Origin: DATLAN01 sp035527455
Lineage (GTDB): Bacteria; Planctomycetota; Planctomycetia; Pirellulales; Thermoguttaceae
DNA: 15,548 bases
Direction of reading: 5' to 3'
Assembly (NCBI GenBank): GCA_035527455.1
Contig: DATLAN010000281.1
Coordinates: forward strand, 1 to 15,548
Shown: piece by piece, positions 1 to 7,022 of the stretch
Position numbering within the stretch: position 1 is the stretch's first letter
Layout: each line of letters begins with the position of its first letter
Made by a program: the position numbers and the translations under genes
The notes under the pieces: model-generated
Database searches by the model: none
What the model was told of the DNA's origin: nothing
What the model saw: only the letters and a program-made list of their open reading frames with translations

Positions 1-1553
1 TGTCGGACCTCGAATTCCCGGAACGACTCAATGCGGCGGCCGTGTTCGTCGATTCGCACATCGCCGAAGGGCGCGCGGAGAAGCCCGCCATCCTTTGCGG
101 CGAAAGGACGGTGACCTACCGGGACCTCTACGAAGGCGTGAACCGTTTCGGCAACGTCCTGCTCCAATTGGGCGTCCGCATGGAGGAGCGCGTGGCGATG
201 ATTCTGCCCGACGCGCCCGAGTTCGTGTTCGCGTTCTTCGGCGCGATGAAGATCGGCGCGGTCGCGATTCCGATGAACACGATGCTGATGTCCAAGGACT
301 ACGAGTACCTGCTCAACGACAGCCGCGCCCGGGTGTTGGTGGTCGATCCCGCTTTTCTCGGCCGGATCACGGAGATTCGCGACAAGCTGAGATACCTCGA
401 GCACGTCATCGTCACCGGCGAAGAAGCCGGCGATCACCTGAGCCTCAGCGCCGTCATGCAGGAGGCCTCCGCGTCGCTGGAACCGGTCGATACGAGCAAA
501 GACGATACGGCCTTCTGGCTCTACAGTTCCGGGACGACGGGCTTTCCCAAAGGCGCCGTACACCTGCATCACGACATGATCGTCGAGGCCGACTTCTACG
601 CCCGGCGGACGATCGGCCTGAAAGAGTCGGACGTGTCGTTCTCGGTGGCCAAGCTCTTCTTTGCGTACGGGCTGGGCAACGGGCTTTACTTCTCGCTGCG
701 AACGGGTGGAACCACCGTGCTGTGGCCCGAGAGGCCGCTGCCCGACAAGGTGTTCGAAGTCATCGACCGCTACCAGCCCACCGTCTTCTACAGCGTGCCC
801 ACCAGCTACGCCGCGCTGCTGCACACCGCGGAAAAAGCAGGTCGAACGGACCTGGGCCGGGTGCGGATGTGCATCTCCGCCGGCGAGCCGCTGCCGAAGA
901 CGATCTACCAGCGATGGCTCGACCGCTTCGGCGTGGAGATCTACGACGGCATCGGGTCGACGGAAATCCTGCACATTTTCATTTCCAATCGGCCCGGCGC
1001 GGTCAAGCCCGGCAGCACGGGACAAATCGTGCCCGGCTACGAGGCGAAAATCGTCGACGACGACGGCAGGGAACTGCCCGCCGGGAAAGTCGGCACGCTG
1101 ATGATCAAGGGCGACAGCATCGCTTCGGGGTATTGGAACAAGCACGAACAGACCAAGCACACGTTCTTCGGCGAGTGGATCAACACGCACGACAAGTTCC
1201 GGGTCGACGAGGACGGCTACTTCTGGTACGCCGGCCGCACGGACGACATGATCAAGGTCAGCGGTCTGGCCGTCTGGCCGACCGACGTGGAAGCCATCCT
1301 GCAACAGCACCCGGCCGTGCTGGAAAGCGGCGTGGCCGCCGCCGTCGACAAGGAAGGGCTGCTGAAGCCGCGGGCGTTCGTCGTGCTCAAGGACGGACAT
1401 GTCCCCTCGCCCGAGTTGGCTCGCGAGTTGCAGGATTTCGTCAAGACGACCACCTCGCCGCACAAGTACCCGCGCTGGGTGGAATTCGTCGACGCCTTGC
1501 CCAAAACGGCCACCGGCAAGATCCAGCGATACAAGCTTCGGCAGATGAGGTGA
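1..1553 (+). CDS. Benzoate-CoA ligase family aryl-CoA synthetase, 5' end at window edge
   Basis: ATP-dependent CoA ligase of the ANL (AMP-binding) superfamily that activates an aromatic carboxylate through an acyl-adenylate; expected in the cytoplasm. Counting from the first whole codon at position 3, the P-loop YSSGTTGFPKG is at about 174-184, GIGSTEILHIFISNRPG at about 317-332, YAGRTDDMIKVSG near 410-421 and the C-terminal lysine motif PKTATGK at about 500-506. The STE(I/M)LHIF(I/L)SNRPG stretch is typical of benzoate and 4-hydroxybenzoate CoA ligases, so an aromatic acid is the likely substrate; which one cannot be told. The frame is open from position 3 (SDLEFPERLNAAAVFVDSHIAEG), which matches the usual N-terminus. 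The first two bases, TG, would complete an ATG if the base before the window is A, giving about 517 aa, normal for the family. The internal GTG at 42 is therefore unlikely as the start. The stop at 1551-1553 merges directly into G-rich repeats. Confidence 0.9.
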   Translation, partial: SDLEFPERLNAAAVFVDSHIAEGRAEKPAILCGERTVTYRDLYEGVNRFGNVLLQLGVRMEERVAMILPDAPEFVFAFFGAMKIGAVAIPMNTMLMSKDYEYLLNDSRARVLVVDPAFLGRITEIRDKLRYLEHVIVTGEEAGDHLSLSAVMQEASASLEPVDTSKDDTAFWLYSSGTTGFPKGAVHLHHDMIVEADFYARRTIGLKESDVSFSVAKLFFAYGLGNGLYFSLRTGGTTVLWPERPLPDKVFEVIDRYQPTVFYSVPTSYAALLHTAEKAGRTDLGRVRMCISAGEPLPKTIYQRWLDRFGVEIYDGIGSTEILHIFISNRPGAVKPGSTGQIVPGYEAKIVDDDGRELPAGKVGTLMIKGDSIASGYWNKHEQTKHTFFGEWINTHDKFRVDEDGYFWYAGRTDDMIKVSGLAVWPTDVEAILQQHPAVLESGVAAAVDKEGLLKPRAFVVLKDGHVPSPELARELQDFVKTTTSPHKYPRWVEFVDALPKTATGKIQRYKLRQMR

Positions 1554-1593
1554 GTGGGTAGTGGGTAGTGGGCAGCGGTGGAGGTGAAGAACG

Positions 1594-1615
1594 CCCCCGC
1601 ACTGCGTTGCGGGGG
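1594..1615. repeat. GC-rich hairpin downstream of the ligase
   Basis: A perfect 8-bp stem pairs CCCCCGCA (1594-1601) with TGCGGGGG (1608-1615) around the 6-nt loop CTGCGT. It lies 40 bp after the ligase stop. No T-run follows on the plus strand, so it is not a canonical intrinsic terminator, though such a stem could still slow polymerase or protect the mRNA 3' end. It sits between two groups of G-rich 7-bp units and may be part of that repeat element. Confidence 0.6.
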
Positions 1616-1616
1616 G

Positions 1617-1700
1617 GAGTGATGAGTGGGGAGTGGGGAGTGATGAGTGATGAGTGGCGAGTGGTGAGTGAAGAGTGATGAGTGGTGAGTGGAGAGTGGA
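1617..1700 (+). repeat. Twelve tandem 7-bp GAGTGNN repeats
   Basis: Twelve consecutive units, in exact 7-bp register, all begin GAGTG and vary only in the last two bases (AT, GG, GG, AT, AT, GC, GT, AA, AT, GT, GA, GA). Four looser 7-bp units (GAGTGGG, TAGTGGG, TAGTGGG, CAGCGGT) lie upstream at 1552-1579, starting inside the ligase stop codon. The last perfect unit overlaps the left arm of the 27-bp inverted repeat. The regular period with drifting positions 6-7 resembles the short tandemly repeated heptamers known from cyanobacterial genomes; any relationship is inference. Confidence 0.85.
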
Positions 1701-1781
1701 AAATGGGGACTGGCTCCGAGCCGGAAATGGCGTGAGAATCGCTGAGAAACGCTGCCGGCTCGGAGCCTGTCCCCTTTTTCC
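1698..1781. repeat. 27-bp inverted repeat (large hairpin) with 30-nt loop
   Basis: The left arm (1698-1724, beginning GGAAAATGGGGACTGGCTCC) pairs with the right arm (1755-1781, ending GCCTGTCCCCTTTTTCC) with 25 of 27 positions complementary. The two exceptions are both T-T oppositions. The loop is 1725-1754. Nearly perfect arms of this length suggest a mobile or REP-like palindromic element. The U-rich 3' arm might also make it work as a terminator for the ligase on the plus strand, but the Ts lie within the stem rather than after it. Confidence 0.8.
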
Positions 1782-1797
1782 ACGGCAGCCCCATGAA

Positions 1798-1874
1798 CTC
1801 CCAGTCCCCAGCCCCGAGCCCCCAGCCCCGAATCCCCAGCCCCGAATCCCCAGCCCCCAGTCCCCAGCCCCCAC
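1798..1874 (-). repeat. Eleven tandem 7-bp C-rich repeats (YCCCCAG type)
   Basis: Eleven units in exact 7-bp register: CTCCCAG, TCCCCAG, CCCCGAG, CCCCCAG, CCCCGAA, TCCCCAG, CCCCGAA, TCCCCAG, CCCCCAG, TCCCCAG and CCCCCAC. Read on the minus strand they are G-rich heptamers such as CTGGGGA, that is, the same period and base bias as the GAGTGNN array but in inverted orientation across the 27-bp hairpin. Ten runs of four or five C from 1806 to 1872, separated by 2-4 bases, make the minus strand a strong G-quadruplex candidate. No protein-coding interpretation is plausible. Confidence 0.85.
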
Positions 1875-1999
1875 AGTCCCGAGCCCGGCCGGCCCCGTTG
1901 GCTGCGGCTGTGTCGGGTTATGCTAAAGATTGGGGAATCTCCGATCCGAAGGCAGTTGTGACTCTGCGCGTCAAGTCGTTTGGCGAACATGCGAAAACG

Positions 2000-2041
2000 C
2001 GGCAAGGTGGGTAAGTATTACCGATCCTGGTAACCTTGCCG
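2000..2041 (+). promoter_or_regulatory. Structured region upstream of the first TPR-glycosyltransferase gene
   Basis: CGGCAAGGT (2000-2008) and ACCTTGCCG (2033-2041) form a perfect 9-bp stem. Inside it a second small stem pairs GGTAA (2010-2014) with TTACC (2018-2022). The structure ends 97 bp before the ATG at 2139 and could lie in the 5' leader of the operon. No known riboswitch or operator was recognised. A weak promoter possibility upstream (TTGGCT at 1898, TATGCT at 1919, 15-bp spacing) is not convincing, so the operon promoter remains unlocated. Confidence 0.4.
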
Positions 2042-2138
2042 GCTGGTCTTCGATGCTTCCCACTGGCTCGACGCCCAGGGAATCCGTGCTGCCTCCTCTT
2101 CCGTTTTCTTCTCAACTCGCGATCGGAAAAACGCCCCC

Positions 2139-4739
2139 ATGCCCACAATTCCCGAAGCACTCACCGTGGCCGTGCAGTACCATCAGGCCGGCCAGTTGCA
2201 GCAGGCGGAGCAGATCTACCGGGACGTCTTGTGCATCGACCCGAACCACGCCGACGGGCTACACCTCCTCGGGGTGCTTTCCCACCAGAAAGGCGACCAT
2301 CATGGCGCCGTGGAGCTGATCCGCCGGGCGATCCGCGCGAATCCGAACGAGGCCATCTACCACAGCAATCTCGGAATGGTCTGTCAGACGGCACGGGACC
2401 TGGACGAAGCGGTGACCTGTTATCGGCGGGCGTTGGAAATCAGGCCCGACTTCGCCGAAGCGCACAGTGCGCTGGGTGCCGCCCTTCAAGAGCAAGGAGA
2501 AGTCGACGAAGCCGTGGCCGCCTATCATCACGCACTGCACGTCGATCCGAACTGTGCCGAGGCACACTTCAACCTGGGTACGGTGTCGGAACGGCACGGC
2601 GAACTCGACGAGGCGGCAGAGGCCTATCGGCGTGCCCTGCAAGTCAAGCCGGATTACGTCGAAGCTCACTACAACCTCGGCAACGTGCTGACTCGGTTGG
2701 AAGAACTCGACGCGGCAGAGAGCAGCTACCGGCGTGCCCTGCAGATCGAGCCCGATCACGTTGAAGCCCACAACAACCTCGGCAACGTCTTGAAGGAGAA
2801 GGACCTGCTCGATGAGGCGGCGGCATGCTATCGCAGCGCGCTGCAGATCGAGCCCGACTACGGCGACGCCCACTACAATCTGGGCAACGTCCTGCGAGAG
2901 CAAGACCAGTTCGATGAAGCGGCGGCCTGTTATCGGCAAGCCGTGCGGATCAAGCCGGACTTCGCCGAGGCACACAACAACCTGGGCAGCGTCTTGAAGG
3001 ACCAGCATCGACTCGACGAAGCGACGGCCAGCCTCGAGCGGGCCTTGGAGATCGATCCGGGGCTGGCCGAGGCGCACAACAACCTCGGCAACGTGCTGGT
3101 GGCGCTGGGCAAGTACGACGAGGCCGAGGCAAGCTACCGGCGCGCCCTGCAAAGCCGGCCCGATTATGCCGAGGCGTACAATCACTTGGGTATCGCCCTG
3201 AGAAGCCGGGAGAAGTTCGAGGAGGCAACTGCGGCCCACCGACGCGCCCTGGAAATCAAACCGGATTACGCCGAGGCGCATTTCAATCTGGGTCTCGTCC
3301 TCCAAATGCAGGAAAAGCTGGACGAAGCGGCCGAGAGTTACCAGCGGGCGGTCGAACTCGAACCGGATCAGGCGCTCTGGGAATTGCGGCTCTGGCCGCT
3401 CTGCCCGGCGGTCTTCGGGGGCAACGAGGAAATCGACGAGTACCGCCGCCGACTGCTGGCCGAACTGAGGCGTCTTTCCGCCCGAAAGCTGGAGATCGAT
3501 TTCTCGAGGATCTCCGCATTCGGTCCCGTACCGCCTTTCAACCTGTTGTATCAGGGCAGGGACAATCGGCAGATCAAAGAGGCCTTCGCCAACGTGTTGC
3601 GGCGTTACTTCCCCGCGTGGGAGCCGGTCTGCCGGAGCGAGAAACCACGCGTCGGATTCGTGGTGACGAACCACCACGAGGGCGTCTTCCTCTCGGTCAT
3701 GCAAGGCATGTTGGAGCGCATGGACCCCGAGTTGTTCGAGGTGTTCGTCGTGTGCTCGCAAGAGGGAGCCGCCATTATCGAGAACGCGTTGAAGAGCGAC
3801 TCGATTCGGGTTCTCGCGCTTCCCAATCGATTCGATCTGGCCGTGGCGACGATCCGGGAGGCGAGCTTCGACCTGCTCTACTATTGGGAGGTCGCCTCCG
3901 GCCCGATGAATTACTACCTGCCCTTCTTCCGCCTCGCGCCGGTCCAGTGTACCTCGGCGGGGATTCCGGAGACATCAGGTATTCCGCAAATGGACTACTA
4001 TCTGTTCAACGCGCTGTGGGGCGAGGAGGACGCCGACCGGTATTACACCGAGACGCTCGTCCGCACCAAGACCAATCTGGCCTACGTCCGCCGCGCCGTT
4101 CTGCCGGGGTCGCCGAAAACGCGAGTGGATTTCGGCTTCTCGGCGGATCAACACGTCTACGCGTGTCTCCAGAAGATCGAGAAGTTCCATCCGGATTTCG
4201 ATCCGATCCTCGCGGGCATCGCGCGCCGGGACCAGGCCGGGATCATCGCGATCGTAAGAGATGAAACCGGACGCAAAGCGGACGCTCTGCGCCAACGCTT
4301 CTCGACGACCATTCCCGACGTGCTGGATCGAATCGTCTTCCTCCCCCGCCAAACGTATCCCGATTATCTCAGCCTCGTGGCGGTGTCCGACGTGCTGCTG
4401 GATACGTTGCACTACGGCGGCGGAACGACGTGCTGCCACGGCTTCTCGCTGGGCAAACCGATCGTCACGCTGCCGACGCCGCTGCAAGCCGGGCGGGCCG
4501 CGTACGCGATGTACAAGAGAATGGGAATCGACGACTGCATCGCTTCCGACCCGCAGCAGTACGTCGACATCGCCGTCCGCCTGGCCGCCGAGGCCGATTT
4601 TCGGGCGACCGTCGAGCGGAAAATCCGGGCGTTCAGTCCCGTTCTTTTCGAGGACATGGAAAGCGTCCGCGAGCTGGAACGCGTTTTTCAGGAGTTGATC
4701 GCAAAGGCGCGATTGCGCGCGGCAGAGCCGCAAACATAG
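2139..4739 (+). CDS. TPR protein with GT41/OGT-like glycosyltransferase domain, paralogue 1 (12 TPRs)
   Basis: Predicted cytoplasmic O-glycosyltransferase of 866 aa. Residues 1-409 form twelve TPR units in unbroken register (first unit 35 aa, then eleven of 34 aa, each ending in P, with the core pattern DYAEAHNNLGNVL...LDEAAACYRRALQIKP). Residues 410-866 carry the OGT/SPINDLY-like region. RVGFVVTNHHEGVF contains H513, aligned by eye with the catalytic-base histidine H498 of human OGT. PVQCTSAGIPETSGIPQMDY (602-621) corresponds to OGT PIQ...GYPGTSG...MDY. K682 in IEKFHP corresponds to the UDP-contacting lysine K842, and LLDTLHYGGGTT (753-764) to the CNGHTT segment, with Gly in place of His. 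The ATG at 2139 has only a weak upstream GGAAAAA. It is first of three tandem paralogues and the most diverged (WPLCPAVFGGN and LYQGRDNRQI against ATL.PPVF.SN and MYHGRNDRPI). Donor sugar and acceptor are unknown. No signal peptide or membrane segment is seen. Confidence 0.88.
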   Translation: MPTIPEALTVAVQYHQAGQLQQAEQIYRDVLCIDPNHADGLHLLGVLSHQKGDHHGAVELIRRAIRANPNEAIYHSNLGMVCQTARDLDEAVTCYRRALEIRPDFAEAHSALGAALQEQGEVDEAVAAYHHALHVDPNCAEAHFNLGTVSERHGELDEAAEAYRRALQVKPDYVEAHYNLGNVLTRLEELDAAESSYRRALQIEPDHVEAHNNLGNVLKEKDLLDEAAACYRSALQIEPDYGDAHYNLGNVLREQDQFDEAAACYRQAVRIKPDFAEAHNNLGSVLKDQHRLDEATASLERALEIDPGLAEAHNNLGNVLVALGKYDEAEASYRRALQSRPDYAEAYNHLGIALRSREKFEEATAAHRRALEIKPDYAEAHFNLGLVLQMQEKLDEAAESYQRAVELEPDQALWELRLWPLCPAVFGGNEEIDEYRRRLLAELRRLSARKLEIDFSRISAFGPVPPFNLLYQGRDNRQIKEAFANVLRRYFPAWEPVCRSEKPRVGFVVTNHHEGVFLSVMQGMLERMDPELFEVFVVCSQEGAAIIENALKSDSIRVLALPNRFDLAVATIREASFDLLYYWEVASGPMNYYLPFFRLAPVQCTSAGIPETSGIPQMDYYLFNALWGEEDADRYYTETLVRTKTNLAYVRRAVLPGSPKTRVDFGFSADQHVYACLQKIEKFHPDFDPILAGIARRDQAGIIAIVRDETGRKADALRQRFSTTIPDVLDRIVFLPRQTYPDYLSLVAVSDVLLDTLHYGGGTTCCHGFSLGKPIVTLPTPLQAGRAAYAMYKRMGIDDCIASDPQQYVDIAVRLAAEADFRATVERKIRAFSPVLFEDMESVRELERVFQELIAKARLRAAEPQT

Positions 4740-4792
4740 TAGCCGTCTCGCTCCGCGAGACGAAGCCACATCTTGCGGAGCAAGATGGCTAC
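4739..4792. repeat. Palindromic element with two hairpins, between paralogues 1 and 2
   Basis: Outer arms GTAGCC (4739-4744) and GGCTAC (4787-4792) enclose two hairpins. The first is GTCTCG (4745-4750) with CGAGAC (4756-4761), loop CTCCG. The second is CATCTTG (4769-4775) with CAAGATG (4781-4787), loop CGGAG. The two loops are exact reverse complements, and the longer GCTCCGC (4750-4756) and GCGGAGC (4775-4781) can also pair, so a kissing or alternative fold is possible. The element starts on the stop codon of paralogue 1 and ends 16 bp before the proposed start of paralogue 2. The form suggests a dispersed REP-like sequence; copy number cannot be judged from one window. Confidence 0.75.
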
Positions 4793-4795
4793 GGA

Positions 4796-4802
4796 GAAAG
4801 GA
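4796..4802 (+). promoter_or_regulatory. Ribosome binding site that sets a TTG start for paralogue 2
   Basis: GAAAGGA ends 6 nt before TTG 4809-4811. Paralogue 3 has AAAGGA (7011-7016) also exactly 6 nt before its GTG at 7023. The two in-frame alternatives, TTG 4773 and ATG 4785, lie inside the palindromic element and have no such site at proper distance. Confidence 0.7.
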
Positions 4803-4808
4803 ATCCCT

Positions 4809-6992
4809 TTGAACACGGCCTCCGGAACGCTGATGGCTGCTCTCCGCGAGCATCAGGCGGGCAGGCTGGACCGCGCGGAAGAAATCTACCGACAGGTCCT
4901 CCGCGCCCGCCCGGAAAATGCCGACGCGCTGCACCTGCTCGGCGTGGTGGCCCATCAACGGGGCGATCACGAAGCGGCCGTGAAGCTGATCCGCCGCGCC
5001 GTCGCGAACAACCCCGAAGTCCCCGCGTTCTTCTGCAACCTGGGCCTCGCCTGCCAGGCGCTGAAGCGCCACGACGAGGCGGTCGACCACTACCAGCACG
5101 CCCTGCGAATCCGGCCCGAGTACCCCGAGGCCCTCTACAACCTGGGCAATGCGCTGAAGGAACAAGGCCGAATCGACCAGGCGGAAGACTGCTACCGCCG
5201 GGCCACGCAACTTCAACCGGATTATGTCGAGGCCCATAACAACCTGGGCCTCCTGTTGCAGGCACGGGGTGATTTCCAGGCGGCGTCGGAGTGCTTCGAT
5301 CGGGCCCTGCGGATCAGGCCGGCCTTTGCCGAAGCGCACTGCAACCTGGGCTTCACGCACCAATCCGAAGGCGCGTTGGACAAGGCGGCGGCCTGCTATC
5401 GGGCCGCGCTCGGCATCCAACCCGATTACGCCGAAGCGCACAACAACCTGGGCACCGTTCTCGCCCTGAAGGAGGAGTTGCACGAGGCCGAGAAAGCATA
5501 TCGGCTCGCCTTGGAAAACAAGCCCGACTGCGCCGAGGCACACGGCAATCTCGGCGGCGTGCTCGCCAAGCGCGGCGAGTTGGAGAAGGCGGCCGCAAGT
5601 TTCCGGCGGGCGGCGGAACTCGAGCCGGACCGGGTCACGTGGGAGTTGCGGATCGCCACGCTTTGCCCTCCCGTGTTCCCGAGCAACGAAGCGATCGACG
5701 AGTATCGCCGCAACCTGCTGGCCGGCGTAAACCGCCTTTCCGAGCAGGGCGTGAAGGTACACCTTCCCGGGATCGCCAACTCGGGGATCGAGCCACCGTT
5801 CAACCTGATGTACCACGGGAGGAACGATCGCCCCATCAAAGAGGCCTACGCGGGCATGTTCCGCCACTCTTTCCCGCACGAGATACCGGCCGTCCGCAGC
5901 GGACGCCCTCGCGTGGGGTTCGTCGTTACCCATGGCCACGAGGGTATCTTTCTCCTGCTCATGCAGGGTATTCTCGAACACATCGATCCCGAGGCGTTCG
6001 AGGCCGTGGTCGTTTGCCCTCGACTTGGATCCGCAGTGATACGAAGCGCAATCCGACGCGAGACGATCCGAGTGCTGCCTCTTCCGGGACGATTCGATCG
6101 CATGGTCGACGCGGTCCGCGGCGCGCGGTTCGATCTGCTCTTCTACTGGGAAGTCGGCACCGACTCGGTGAACTACTTCCTGCCCTTTCTCCGGCTCGCG
6201 CCCGTACAATGCACTTCGGCGGGCATTCCGGTGACGTCCGGGATTCCGCAGATGGATTATTACCTCTCGGACGAGCTTTGGGAAAGCGAGGATTCGGACA
6301 AGCATTACACGGAAACCCTCGTTCGCACCAAGACGAATCTCGCGTACGTACCCCGTTTCACGCCGCCGCCGACGCCCAAAACTCGCGAAGATTTCGGTTT
6401 CTCGCCGCATCAACACGTCTACCTGTGCGCACAGCGGATCGAAAAACTCCATCCCGACTTCGATCCGGTCCTTGCCGAGATCCTCCGCCGGGACGGTTCG
6501 GGAAGCATCGTGATCGTCAAGGACGAAGCCGAGCGTCGCTCCCGTGCGCTGCACCGCCGCTTCTCCACGACGATCTCCGACGTGCTCGACCGGATCATCT
6601 TCCTGCCGCGGCTGTCGTTTCCCGACTATCTCGGCCTGGTGCGTGCGTCCGACGTCCTGCTCGACACGATCCATTACAGCGGAGGCACGACGACGTACCA
6701 CGGTTTCTCGTTCGGCAAGCCGATCGTCACGCTGCCTCTGGAGCGGCACGCCGGCCGAACCGTGTACGCCTGCTACCGGAAAATGGGAATCGATGATTGC
6801 ATTGCCTCCAGCCCGGAGCAATATGCCGAGATCGCCGTCCGCTTGGGTAGCGACGTCGAGTACCGATCCTTCGTTACGGAGAGAATCCGCGAGTTCAGCC
6901 CGATGCTTTTCGAGAACGTCCAAGCCGTGCGGGAGCTGGAGCAGGTCTTTCAGGAACTTATCGCCAGGTCTCGCTCGAACGGAAACCCTTGA
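4809..6992 (+). CDS. TPR protein with GT41/OGT-like glycosyltransferase domain, paralogue 2 (8 TPRs)
   Basis: Predicted cytoplasmic O-glycosyltransferase, 727 aa from TTG 4809. This start gives 18 residues up to the first conserved TPR glycine (AALREHQAG), the same as paralogues 1 and 3; the upstream ATG at 4785 would add 8 residues encoded partly by a palindromic repeat. Eight TPR units occupy 1-273 without breaks, and the transferase region is 274-727. The conserved HEGIF histidine is H377, PVQCTSAGIPVTSGIPQMDY is at 466-485, the UDP-binding lysine equivalent in IEKLHP is K546, and LLDTIHYSGGTTTYHG is at 617-632. It is closer to paralogue 3 than to 1 (shared WELRIATL.PPVF.SN, MYHGRNDRPIK, FRH). 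It follows paralogue 1 by 69 bp and precedes paralogue 3 by 30 bp, consistent with one transcript. The shorter TPR superhelix suggests a different acceptor range; donor and acceptor are unknown. Confidence 0.87.
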   Translation: MNTASGTLMAALREHQAGRLDRAEEIYRQVLRARPENADALHLLGVVAHQRGDHEAAVKLIRRAVANNPEVPAFFCNLGLACQALKRHDEAVDHYQHALRIRPEYPEALYNLGNALKEQGRIDQAEDCYRRATQLQPDYVEAHNNLGLLLQARGDFQAASECFDRALRIRPAFAEAHCNLGFTHQSEGALDKAAACYRAALGIQPDYAEAHNNLGTVLALKEELHEAEKAYRLALENKPDCAEAHGNLGGVLAKRGELEKAAASFRRAAELEPDRVTWELRIATLCPPVFPSNEAIDEYRRNLLAGVNRLSEQGVKVHLPGIANSGIEPPFNLMYHGRNDRPIKEAYAGMFRHSFPHEIPAVRSGRPRVGFVVTHGHEGIFLLLMQGILEHIDPEAFEAVVVCPRLGSAVIRSAIRRETIRVLPLPGRFDRMVDAVRGARFDLLFYWEVGTDSVNYFLPFLRLAPVQCTSAGIPVTSGIPQMDYYLSDELWESEDSDKHYTETLVRTKTNLAYVPRFTPPPTPKTREDFGFSPHQHVYLCAQRIEKLHPDFDPVLAEILRRDGSGSIVIVKDEAERRSRALHRRFSTTISDVLDRIIFLPRLSFPDYLGLVRASDVLLDTIHYSGGTTTYHGFSFGKPIVTLPLERHAGRTVYACYRKMGIDDCIASSPEQYAEIAVRLGSDVEYRSFVTERIREFSPMLFENVQAVRELEQVFQELIARSRSNGNP

Positions 6993-7022
6993 CGTTTCTG
7001 CACCTCCTGGAAAGGACTGCTT

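Noticed and set aside
1617..1874. Possible CRISPR array
   Set aside because: Units are 7 bp, contiguous and without spacers; no cas genes are present.
1898..1924. Possible promoter TTGGCT-15-TATGCT before the glycosyltransferase operon
   Set aside because: Spacing is too short and both hexamers are weak; mentioned only as a possibility, not listed as a feature.
1217..2005. Minus-strand frame encoding Ser/Thr/His/Pro-rich 7-residue repeats
   Set aside because: The repeats are only the translation of the 7-bp DNA units, and the frame overlaps the real ligase gene.
2259..3761. Long minus-strand open frame of 500 codons, and similar ones at 7467-8870 and 9278-10483
   Set aside because: Same antisense effect of codon bias; no ribosome site or recognisable domain, and each lies opposite a well-supported gene.
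4785..4787. ATG start for paralogue 2
   Set aside because: It lies in a palindromic repeat, lacks a ribosome site at suitable distance and gives an N-terminus longer than both sisters; TTG 4809 fits better.
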